64,000 nt of DNA, taken from NCBI GenBank assembly GCA_030737875.1, contig CM060926.1:168167079-168231078 (forward strand), in the 5' to 3' direction. The first letter of the stretch is position 1. Every line of letters starts with the position of its first letter. Below are positions 34,208 to 44,864 of the stretch, piece by piece. Made by a program: the position numbers and the translations under genes. This DNA is from Allium sativum (Eukaryota; Streptophyta; Magnoliopsida; Asparagales; Amaryllidaceae). Below the pieces are notes generated by a model. It ran no database searches, was not told where the DNA came from, and was given only the letters and a program-made list of their open reading frames with translations.

Positions 34208-35393
34208 ACCGGGCTAAGAGTCAGGAGGATCTCTTAGAAAGATAGCACCACAGAGAGTAGTGGGTGCATCTACTGCCTCCGCTGGATTATCCTATTTCCA
34301 TAGCGATGATGAGTTTGCTGGTCGGGCCTGGATGTCAATATTAGGGCTGTGTTCGGATTTAGTTCGAGACTCGGAGGAGGAGTCACTGTTTGAATCTATT
34401 CGAACGGATAACTTTTTACCTTTCATAGCTTCAGAACCATGGGTCTCGTATCGCCAAACCATTGTTAAGCTGCGTCATTCACAAGAAGTTATAAGTTAAG
34501 ATGGTAGGATCCTAACCCCTCGGTATGCGCATTAACATATGTATGTATGGTAGAGGCTTAACTTAAAAAGCAATAGTCAAGAATATGTTGAATTTCATGG
34601 TTTTCAACCCTAACTAAGAAGGACGAATGAAATCAATCATTCTGCTGAAAACTTTGGGGAAGCCCTGAACATCGGGCCGACCCTCTTGGATGAGCATAGG
34701 TCGAGCATTTCTCGGATGTTTTTTTTATGCTTAACCTCAAAGGAGTCGACCGATAATCTTACCAACCCAAGGATGGGTATTATTTCTAAACAGGGTGAAG
34801 ACAGTTACTTATTCTACGACACTAAGTCCACAAGCATCAGTTTTGAAATCATTTTTGTCTCCTTTTGTCTGACCACATCTATAGTTATCATCATTGCCTC
34901 AGCACGCCCATCCAATAACACCTTCTTTCCCACTGCCACGTGTACTCAGAATTAAAGGCGCCTCAAAATTCAAATTACTTTAAACATCGAGATGCCACTT
35001 CATCCCCAAATCTATTCACAAAGACGACTCCACTTCCATCGCCAACTATTATCACTATGCTACCAGAACCGCCTGTGACCGCCGGCTCACCGCCAGATCA
35101 CATTTTTGACGAATTCGGCGTTGGCGATTTAAACTATGGATTATATGAGATACGAACTAAAACGGAGAAAGAAAAAGGAGCTTTTTTGTCTGAAATCATA
35201 TAAAAATATGTTTAAAGGAAAGAAAGAGAAGAATGCTTGCAAAGAAATCAGAGGGGGTGGTGTTGGTCTTCAGTGGAAGAGATTTGTCCAATTCCTTTGA
35301 AAAATAACAGATTCAGCTGTAGTAAAGAAGTAAAACTGAATAATGGGAGTGGGCCTGCCTTTTATAATAGAATGAAGGGACTCTTTGTATTTT
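34208..35393. other. Low-copy-looking sequence, no supported gene
   Basis: Frames of 79-89 codons occur but have no recognisable motif or consistent context. It may hold eroded upstream parts of the minus-strand pseudogene at 33620-34207. Confidence 0.4.
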
Positions 35394-35401
35394 GTTGATA
35401 A

Positions 35402-36261
35402 TAGGGCCATCGATTTTTAATACGACCTGAAATACAACTCGTAACCCGCAGTGGAAAAACCCGACCCGACACATTTATAAATGGGTCAATTTTGGGGCAA
35501 CCCACTCTAACCTGTTTAATAAATGGGTGGGTTTCAGGTGGAACCTTGAACCCGTTTTTGACCTGCTATGACCCGTTTAATATAAAATATATTTTTAATT
35601 ATCATATGGCATATGCAACTATGCATACACCGACCGGGCTGAACTTATTAGACTTAGTGTTGTTACTTTTATTTAATATCATTCTGAGTTATGCGTTCAA
35701 ACACAATTATGGATTACCCTAGTGGATTATGAATACAACAACAACAACAACAACAACAAAGCCATATATCCCAAACAAGTTGGGGTTGGCTAGATACGGA
35801 ACCCTCCCTAGTGGATTATGAATATTTGATTATTTATATTGTTGTTACTTGATGACTTGAATATCGTAATATATATATTATCGTTTGTACTGTATCATCT
35901 TAAATTAATTGCATGCATTGTTGTTGCTAGAAGCTCATGTGAAATGTGGATTTGAATGTTTATGTATTGTATCTTACGTGTATATTTTATTAAATGCATT
36001 TCTGCAATACTATTTTTATGAATACAATCAAGTAAACGGGTTTAGGGGTTCATAGGCCAACCTGTTTAAGCCGACCCGACCCGTTTAAGTAAATGCATTA
36101 CACGGGTCGGGCCGGGTCAACCCTTTTATAAAAGGGTTGGGTTCGGGTTGAGAAAATATGACCTATTTAATAAACGGGTTGACTCGACCCATTTAAGAAT
36201 TGACCAGAACCTGAGTTAACCCTACATGAACCTAACCTGACACGACCCATTGAAAACCCTA
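35402..36261. mobile_element. hAT-type non-autonomous element (860 bp)
   Basis: It starts TAGGG and ends CCCTA, flanked by 8-bp direct repeats GTTGATAA (35394-35401) and GTTGATAT (36262-36269), as expected for hAT elements. Both sub-terminal regions are packed with ACCCGACCCGTTTAA-like motifs in either orientation, and no transposase frame is present. The termini beyond TAGGG match poorly, so age or boundary error is possible. Confidence 0.65.
35736..35805 (-). mobile_element. 5'-truncated Au-like SINE fragment
   Basis: A 70-bp insert (CAA repeats, then GCCATATATCCCAAACAAG, then TTGGGGTTGGCTA) is flanked by the exact 19-bp duplication CCCTAGTGGATTATGAATA (35717-35735 and 35806-35824). On the minus strand it ends in TTG repeats, as I recall for the 3' end of Au SINEs. 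It sits inside the hAT-type element. Confidence 0.75.
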
Positions 36262-36296
36262 GTTGATATAACCGTTGAATATGACAACAAGGTTAA

Positions 36297-36966
36297 CATG
36301 TTACTACTATTACAAGCCAGACAGAGGCGAATAGACACATGACTGCAAAGCTTCATCATTTTTGGACCAGTGCGAATTCCCAAAATATCCGACCGATCTT
36401 TGACTCGTGTAATTCATGAAAAAGTATTCAAGCTAATACAAACAGAGATGATCTGGAATAAAAATACAAAGCATTCCCCGTTCTTAAACACAACATACCA
36501 AGTCAAGCAACCTGATTCCGTGCCAAATTTCTTACTGAAGATTTGTTCCTACTCCTACATGACTGCTTCCAGCTGTCCATGAATGTCGGATCAACTACCA
36601 CTAGTCACTACGTGCTCAAATTATGCCATTCTTTGCATGAAGAACACCTCTTCAGGACCTCCTTAAATTCTAAATCGGATAACATACGTCTCAACCAGTT
36701 TAGATGTTGTAGCATCTATAAATAGACCTTCTGGACTCAAAAGAAGGATCTCTTGGCCAATCTCTAATTATATTATTATTATGATCATTTCACCTGTAAT
36801 AGTTCATTTCATATATAAGAGATTATAAAGTGGACGTAAGCTCATTAACGCCAAACCACTATAAACTTGTACGTGATCATTTTTCACTTCATTTTTCATT
36901 TGTTTATCTTCATTTATTCTCTACAATTCCTCTTCTTGGGTGTTGTACCATTTTTTGGTGTCAATA
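36297..36966 (+). repeat. LTR-like remnant related to the 43-63 kb array LTR
   Basis: The last 150 bases match the array LTR plan: GATTATAAAGTGGACGTA, then AACCACTATAAA, then CATTTTTTGGTGTCAATA. A TATA box (TATAAATA) lies at about 36718. The start TGTTACTACT is provisional and no target duplication was found. Probably an old solo or truncated Tat-like LTR. Confidence 0.45.
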
Positions 36967-39900
36967 ATAAGTATGGTTTCAAATTATAAAATTAGTGAAA
37001 GTCAATTATTATATAATGACTTTAAATTAAGGATTAAGTATGATTAATTGCTTAATAAAGATAATTAAATTTAATTATTTATTAAATGGGTTAGATAATT
37101 AACTTCTAAGTTAAATTTTAATTTTAAAACGTGATTAAGATTTGTTTAATTATTATTATTTTTCACAAGGCTAGTCGGTTTTTGTAGTGGTTCATCCACC
37201 TTATTACATAAATAATTAGTACAATAAGAAACAATAGATGTACCACATGCTTATTTACTATAAAAACTAACAAACACAAGTTGGGCAGTCAAAGTAAACA
37301 CCGTATAGGGTGCTAAAAAAATAAATTTGCATTGGGCAGTTAGAAACACCACACAAGATGATAAGAAATACATCTAAAAAATCTATCTGAATCTGGGTAC
37401 ATACAAAGAATTGCAAATAAAAATCATGAACCAAAAAAAAAAACTTTATGGAACAAAGCATACATCTTATAGAAAAAACTACAGCCTAGAAAACCCCACA
37501 ACTCAACTTTAAAACCCAAAATAACTCATCAATGATCCGTACTTGTCGGAGTATGCTTGATTGGTGGGAGCAAAGAAGGAAAATGGATTAAAACACTAAG
37601 GATGGGGGCAACAAAGGTAAACTATGCTTAGTCTATGCATAAGCACGCCATTAGAAAATAAAAGAAGCACCAGTAAAACAAAACCTTATAGTAAACCCCA
37701 AAACACTTGCAAATGATAAACAAAACTAAATCACCCAAAAAATTCTCATAATTATCAGACAATGCACCCACATACAATACTGAGTCAAACAAAAAAAATC
37801 AATGAAAAACTTCAGGCAAAACACCAAACAAACACCAATCACGATTTGACAAAACCAAATAGAAACTACTTGCTAAACAGCAATGCCAAGAGCCATGAAC
37901 CATCCACCAAGCGCATCGAGCCATGCTCATACCAGAGCTAATGATCATACTCAAATCAATACCTTCCATTGTTGAAATAGGATACTTGGGGATATATTGG
38001 GAGGAATGTTATTGACGATGTTATTGACATGTGGCGGCTTCAACCAAAAAGCATGTCAACAGTGAGCAATGCCTAGAAAGATAAAAATAAAAAATGAATG
38101 AGCAGATTGGATGAGTAGAGGCATAAGATATGAGCGAAAGACTAGATTTTGTAAATACGATGGGGATATATTGGGAGGAAGAAAAAAAGGAGGAGGAAGG
38201 CTCGAACTCCATTAGAGGTCTGAATCTAGAAAAAAATCTGTAATAATTATTTGAGGTTTAAGTGTCTATTAAGTTATTTAGTAAACAATAATTTGGGTTT
38301 TAATTATTTATTTAAGTAATAATTATTATCTTATTATTATTTTCAGGGTTAATTAATATTTAATTATTATCTTAAAGATAAAACAAATGTGTAATTATTT
38401 ATTTAAAGGCTATTTATTGTTTAATTATTTATGTAAATATTGGTTTGGAATTAAATTATTTAAAATAATAATTAATTATTATTTTATTTTATTTTGAGGT
38501 TCAATAATTGATTAATAATATGTCTGATATTACTTTTAAATTCAAATTATTTCTTTTCGATGATGATTTTAAACTACACTTTTATCTAAGGGACCTCTTT
38601 ATCAATCATCTTTAAGTAACCTCATGAATTATGGATAAAAGGCATTTGTTTCGTAGAATCAAACACCACTCAGCCATAAGATAACTTTATTAGTTAAATT
38701 GATTAGAAACCTGTTAGCAGAATCAACCTTGTTTTGCTAGTTATGCTACATTGATTTTGGATATCAATTTAACAGGACAAATCACCCTCCTGTTACTATA
38801 TTTTTATGGGCATGCTTAAGTATTTTTATAGTTATTATTTACATGTAATGTATTAAATGATATATGTAAACATCTATTAGTAGAATACATCCATATTCTA
38901 CAATAACTTGATAGTTAATTATTTTTGTCAAAAAACCACTATGCTTTTATATTAACATGACATCTATACAGCAATCCTCATCTACTATTATCACTTGAAT
39001 TCTTACTTCGTGTTGATTGACTATTATTAGTCGATTTTCTTTACATATCAGGTTGTATGTAAACAAATTCCAATTTTGCACTAAAATGTGCCCTCCCTAA
39101 ATTCCAAACTTTGCATACTTTTCACCAAAAAAGTTGCTAAGTTTGTCCTTCAAAAGAAAATCCTCTTTCCTTGAAGTAAACTGTAATGGTTAATACTTCA
39201 CAATATTATTAAACTCATCTTGGTTTAAACTAAAATTTATAACAAATGTTTAAAAATAAGTTGTTATATGAATTTAGCAAAAGCTTCTATTTTGATTAAT
39301 ATTTTATAATTAATAAAGGTTTGGTATTTAATAAAATGATTCGTAGAACCATGCTAAAAGAATTTAATATAGATTATTGAAAATATTTACTTGTAAGTTA
39401 ACTAGAGAACATAAACTTCTGGTTATTTCAAATGGTAAGACTGTTGTCGAGTCAAGTAATGAAAGATAATTAAAATACCCTAACTTAATCTGCTTTATTG
39501 TTATCTGGGAATAATGTTATACTAATGTTGAGAGATGATGATTAAAAAAATTACTCACAAAGGAGGTTAAAAATGATTAGATGTTTATAAAAGAAGTTTA
39601 TAGTTGATTTTGGATTAAAATTTGTTATTTACAAAGGAGGTTAGAAAATGGTTAGATGTTTATAGAAGAAGTTTATAATTGATTTTAGATAATTATAAAT
39701 AAAGTTTATAAATACTTTTGAATATGCATAAAGAAAGTTTATAAATGATTTTCTAATACTTGTATAAAGAGTTATAATACTTGGATACTTATTAGAAGAG
39801 TTTTTTGGCTAAACATGGAAATTTATAAAGAAGTTTTATAAATAAAATTTAGAATATATGTAAAGGAGATTTCCATAAATGAGAAAGGTTTTGTAAAGGG

Positions 39901-40397
39901 ATTTATAAGAGAAGTTTGTAAACAAATTTTGAGATTGATATTTCCCTTAACCCACCTTCTCAAATATCGTGTTTTGGGACTTATGTTCCATACTTAACCT
40001 CAAAGAAACATTGTTTGAGACAATCCTTAACTCTAATTTTAAATATGTTGTTTTAATGGCTTTAAAGCACAAATGCTAGTGTTGATAGAGTTGCTTTAAT
40101 GTGTAAACCGCAATAAATTTGTCATTGCTTTTTAAACAAATTTTGCAATTCTTAATTCGTTTCCATCCATATAACATAAGATGGTTAACTAATGGAATGA
40201 CTAAGAATTATTATCTTAGTTTTTTTTTGTAAATTTGAAAAATCTGCCTTACTTTTTTTTGTATAATATGACAATAGTTTACAAACAATTGTGCTAATCA
40301 TTTATTTAAAAAGACAAAATAAGAAATAAGATTAATTGCTATATAGGAAAAAACGATAAAATCAACAAAGATAGCACTAATACATGAAACTGCATCA
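36967..40397. other. AT-rich region without recognised genes
   Basis: No coding sequence is supported. It holds a 20-bp direct repeat TGGGGATATATTGGGAGGAA at 37987 and 38161, and a diverged 74-bp tandem duplication from about 39557 (ACAAAGGAGGTTA, then TTAGATGTTTATA). TTAATTATTTA-rich stretches dominate 38230-38520. Confidence 0.5.
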
Positions 40398-40403
40398 TTT
40401 ATT
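40398..40403 (-). terminator. Poly(A) signal of the cysteine-rich peptide gene
   Basis: AATAAA on the minus strand, about 64 bases after the stop codon at 40467. Confidence 0.5.
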
Positions 40404-40466
40404 TAGGGTTTACTCCATTTATCACATAATAGAGTACATATAGGCTTAATGTTGTAAGTAAACCAT

Positions 40467-41277
40467 CTATCCTTCACAACAACATCTGTTTCCATTTTTA
40501 GTAGGAATGCACATTGAAGCATCACTAGGGCAAGCTACTACACAGTCTTCATCAGTTTTGCATCTAGGCCCCATCACACAACTCATGGAACCTATAAAAG
40601 TTATTAAACAACATATATGAATTTTAAGTTGTAAAGAGAAATAAATGCTTATTTCTGTTGAAAATGGATAAAACTTGATTTTAAACAAATTATTCATTTC
40701 AAGAATTAATATACTCTTTCAACGTCTAATTTTTTTAACAAAGTTTGTTTGGATTCCTAAAATCATGTTACATTTAATAACTTAAGTATTTCTAATATGT
40801 TCTTGGAGAAAAATATTCTAGAAATAAATTCCTAATCTTGAAAAAACGATACAATTTTCAGTTTGTATACTTAAAAGAATTCTTTATAAAAAATATTAAT
40901 TAAAATTATGCTAAATGATATATAAAATGCAAAGAGGAGGGTAAGCAAGAGGATTCAAACTATAAAGATTTTTAGATTTAGTGTCATTTTATTAAAAATA
41001 GGTTTAGCCTAAACTAATAATTCTATATCGAACTATCTATATGCCAATAAATCTTCAATCATTTTCTCAAAATCCTTTGTTTTCATTTAGTTAATAATTA
41101 ACATAAATAGTCTGAAACGCTTGATTATTTATTTATAATTATTTTGTATAGAAAAAAAATCAGATCATTAGTATAAATTTCAAGAATAATAAGTACGTGA
41201 GTTGAATACTAACCTTGGAATGAAGCAATAAAAAAAACTAAAACCATGCTCATCAGCAAGAACATTTTGTTTTCCAT
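40467..41277 (-). CDS. Secreted defensin-like cysteine-rich peptide, two exons
   Basis: Exon 1 is 41277-41214 and exon 2 is 40591-40467, with a 622-bp intron (donor CAAG|GTTAGT, acceptor TTATAG|G) splitting a Gly codon. The product has 62 residues. Exon 1 encodes a typical signal peptide: MENK, then a hydrophobic core (MFLLMSMVLVFFIASF). The mature part has eight Cys spaced C-x5-C-x5-C-x3-C-x6-C-x8-CCC, with KTDEDC before the third. A signal-peptide exon plus an intron before the Cys domain is the usual build of plant defensin-like and NCR-type genes; eight Cys would allow four disulfides. A TATA box lies 57 bases upstream and AATAAA follows the stop. The CCC end is unusual, so the subfamily is open. 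Role (defence, signalling or reproduction) is not shown by the sequence. No neighbouring paralogue is seen. Confidence 0.72.
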
Positions 41278-41333
41278 GATTTCTTTGTTTTAAAAGTATT
41301 TTTCTGTGGTGTAAAACTAGAATACTTGGCCTA

Positions 41334-41341
41334 TATTTATA
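41334..41341 (-). promoter_or_regulatory. TATA box of the cysteine-rich peptide gene
   Basis: TATAAATA on the minus strand, 57-64 bases before the ATG. This would give a 5' untranslated region of roughly 30 bases. Confidence 0.6.
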
Positions 41342-41757
41342 CACCGTTTTTAAAGAAGAAAATTCAAGGCCTAAAAATTTAGGCATACTTATTTTTATTC
41401 ATTATGTTAATGAAACATATGCATGAATCGTTAAAGTTATAAGTCTACATGAGCATATAATTAATTTGAACTCATTGATCCTTCTGAACCTAAATCAGAG
41501 GATTGTTCTTATTATATTCATATAGATATCCTAACTTATATATATTTAATTTGGATATCATTATGTATCTAATAAGACTACAATAAGTAGAACTTACCCC
41601 TAAAAAGCAAGTTTGCAAGGCGTGGGTGCCTAATAGGCTATATACAAGTCAATTGAGAACCTATTCAAGTTGTGGGGCAAAATATTCCACCACTCTTTGA
41701 ATATCCGATATCCGCATTAGCCCAATCTACGGCCAGTTTACGAACGATAGCCCGTAC
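41342..41757. other. Upstream region of the peptide gene, nothing recognised
   Basis: AT-rich sequence without frames or repeats I can place. Promoter elements beyond the TATA box are not identifiable. Confidence 0.4.
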
Positions 41758-42826
41758 CTATAACACCCCATTTTCAAAGGCGTAAAGCTAAATGGTACAG
41801 ATATTATAGTCATTTTTAGTATTAAAATTCGATAATAGGAAACAGGTTGTTAATAAATCAGATTGTCAGATAACAATGGAATATCTATGTATTTAGAACA
41901 AGTTCATTGATAATATCATTCACTACATTCCTTTTCGCCACACCCTGTTCGGATCTAATGGAACTACTAATAAATAAAATCCAAAAGAGTGACATATAAG
42001 TAGTCCCCTTAGTTGATCATAATCAAATATATCGGCGCTAACATCCATGCCATTACTTACATCCAAAAATGATAAAACAAATAGCAGAAAAGAATTTCGA
42101 GAACAACTAATGCCTTCTGTACGCACTTGAAAGCATATTATAAAAGTAAAACTTGAAAAACCTCGTCTCTCGGCCTGCTCAAACGAGTACCCGGGAGTAT
42201 AAAGGGAAAATAAATACTTTGGTCAGTCAACAAACAGCTGTGAATAATAATTTACCTACTGGATTCAAATACATATCTAGTGAGATGACATTGCAGAGCA
42301 AAACATGTTTCCTCTCACTATTATATAAGCATAACAACCAAGCCTATGTATTGACATTATCAATGGTTGGAACATATAATATCATAACAACAATTATAAT
42401 GCACTACAAGTGGTATATATTGGATTCCATCGTCCCCGTTATTCCTAACAAACTATCATAATGTTTCCACATATATAAAAATATAGGTATATACGTATGC
42501 ATGCATGCATGCATGCATGTACATATGTATTTATAAATTACCAACATGTATCCAAGTTTCCTACTTAAGCTGAACATTTGTGAATGATTTTCCTTGTCTC
42601 GATTCTCTCCCATACCAAGTGGATTGACCATCCCCTAGGCATCGAACCCTATTCCATAGATGTGGATTTAACCATTGTAAACAACCGTAGTTTTGCTTTT
42701 GGATGACACCCCAACAATAGCCATTCATTTATATTAAAATTTGTTAGTGGAGGAAGAGGATTAATGGGAACAGAGAGAAACAAAAATGTGTGGTGGAAAT
42801 CAGGGGGCTATAGGGGTGTTGCACTG
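41758..42826 (-). repeat. Possible old solo LTR of a Ty3 element
   Basis: The left end TATAACACCCC and right end GGGGTGTTGCA resemble the inverted ends of the Ty3 LTRs in this window. The part at 42150-42230 (GGTCAGTCAAC) resembles the GGTCAGTCATAAAG region of the LARD-like LTR. No target duplication was found, so boundaries are uncertain. It contains an ATGC repeat at 42497-42518. Confidence 0.35.
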
Positions 42827-42848
42827 CTTATGGGTGCTCTTGATCCTA

Positions 42849-42896
<48 letters not shown>

Positions 42897-43359
42897 CCCA
42901 ATGTTCTCATACATGTGCCAAATCATAACATGGTTCATTACCAGTTATAGGTTAATACCTTAACTTCTGCAAGGCAAGTTATTGCGTTTAAGTGATGTAT
43001 TGGCTCCCTACCGAAAGCATCAAACATAACCAATGGGTTTGGAATCCCCTTCTGACCTAAAACCTCCTTTCAACTCCTAACATATGTGTGGAAAGGCGTA
43101 TGAAATATACCATGAAAACAAGGTGCAAGCAAAATCTAATGCAAGTAAACAAGCATATGTAAAAGTTCATCAGTCAGTTGTTTAACTTGTTAAGGATTGC
43201 GTTCAAAACATCTTTTTTGTTTCCTCTAAAAGATTTAGTGGCAACAACCACTTTTCCACATTGAAATAATTTTGTTTAGAAAACAACGACACTCATTTCG
43301 CTCAAAGGAAGTGAGACGAAAACCACTTCTACTTCATAAAATAAATTTAATGTAAAACG
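42827..43359. other. Left flank of the tandem array, with AT microsatellite
   Basis: A 40-base (AT) run at 42853-42892 is followed by about 470 bases with no recognised feature. Confidence 0.5.
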
Positions 43360-43364
43360 AACCC
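43360..43364. repeat. Left target duplication of the tandem array
   Basis: AACCC stands before the first array LTR; AGCCC (63519-63523) stands after the last. Four of five bases match. Confidence 0.55.
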
Positions 43365-44396
43365 TATTGACACGCTTTTTGGTCAAAGCCGTCACAAATG
43401 GAATATCTGGATAGCATCGCGCTCAGGCATGGAAAACGTCATCGGAAAACAGGGAGCGATTTGGTTGAAGTCGCATCGTAAACATAAAGTGGCTCTAAAC
43501 TCCTATCAAACAGCCTCTTTTGGGCCCGAAAACATCAATTACGGAGCTTTGCCCAATAATTCTTATAGCCCTCTGAATTACCTTCAGGTAGAGCTTTCAT
43601 ATGGCTCAATCGGACTTACAGTTTGGAAGTTACATCTGTTTCCATGAATGGGTGTAATTTGGCATCGATCGGCAATCGCTTGGACGAAGCATTGAAGAAA
43701 TGTATTCCTGGAACTTGGACCGGCTCGGCCCCCTCACTCAGCTCGTGGAGCCACCACCGGCTCGCCACCTAGGGCTCTCTCCCACTCGGCTCGTGGGCCA
43801 CGACCCAGCTCATGCTGCCCCGCTTGACCACGACCCGGTTCCTGGTGCACCCCTAGGTCACGAACCGCCTGCAGCCTCACATTGTTTTGACCTATTATCA
43901 TGGCTATTTTCACTCCTATCAATCTGGATCTGATCATACATGGCATAGGATGACTTGGAGAGGATTTCCGGATGCTTTCCACCTCATTTCGAGATTTCTG
44001 GTATGCGTGCCACGTGCCTTATGAACCCGTATCAGGAAACGCCTATAAATACACCAACTGGGGGCATTTTGAGGGATCCTTTGGCCATTCTTCTCTACCA
44101 CTTCTGCCATTACTGAAGGAAAGGACTTTGTGCCATCCTACATCCAAATTCTCCTCCTTGCTACATAATTAATACGTGAATTGCATGTATAAACTCTTGT
44201 AATTCCATTAAACACACAGATTATATGTCTGCATGTAACTAATTCTTGTAATATGTCAGTATAACAATAAGATTATAAGGTGGATGTAGGCTACACAACT
44301 GAACCACTATAAAAACCTCGTGTTTTCCCTGTTATTTACTCTTTACTACATTTTATGATCTGCATTTGAGTGTTAATTCCATTTTTTAGTCTAGCA
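43365..44396 (+). repeat. Array LTR a (1032 bp)
   Basis: Starts TATTGACACGC (G to A in the terminal TG) and ends TCTAGCA. TATA box TATAAATA at 44044. Followed by TTTTGGCGTGCCCAG. Confidence 0.88.
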
Positions 44397-44450
44397 TTTT
44401 GGCGTGCCCAGAACGGGAGCGTACGATATTACTTCTTCTAGCTTGAAAGG
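44397..44450 (+). other. First 54 bases of array interior a, the rest lost
   Basis: It contains the primer-site-like region and TTCTTCTAGCTTGAAAGG, then stops matching the other units exactly where reverse-strand Ty3 sequence begins. Confidence 0.8.
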
Positions 44451-44729
44451 TAGCTTCCCACCAAGACTAGTATAATCCATGTTAAGCTTGGCGAAGTCGG
44501 CTCTAGGCGCCTGCACTGCTGCGCCACCACCGTTAGAAGCATTAGGATCTTCCCCCTGAACATCCCTGAGCATCTCTCTCATAAAGGTAGTAAACATCGT
44601 CCTCATATCAGGAGCATTCCTATAATTGGCTCCTGAACCCGTAATCCTCGTATTTCGGCTCATTGTTAAATTCGTAAAGATAAAACAATTAACCATCTCC
44701 ATAGTGGTGCCAGTGCAATGCGACTTCAT
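44451..44729 (-). pseudogene. N-terminal fragment of a Ty3 gag
   Basis: The minus-strand frame starts at 44729 and remains open into array sequence at 44450. The Ty3-derived part is about 93 residues, with FTTFMREMLRDVQ and a Gly/Ala linker like the N-terminus of chromovirus gag. Core gag and zinc knuckle are missing. Confidence 0.6.
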
Positions 44730-44864
44730 CCCTAGCTATACTAATAGTATATATATAGCTTTTGAAAACAAAAATATCACAAATACACGCTCTCATATAC
44801 GTATACTATCTCTCCTGATGTCTTCCCCTAGGTTAAGCTACACAACCTAGGCTCTGATACCAAG

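Noticed and set aside
42481..42520. ATGC repeat as a regulatory element
   Set aside because: Simple microsatellite without gene context.
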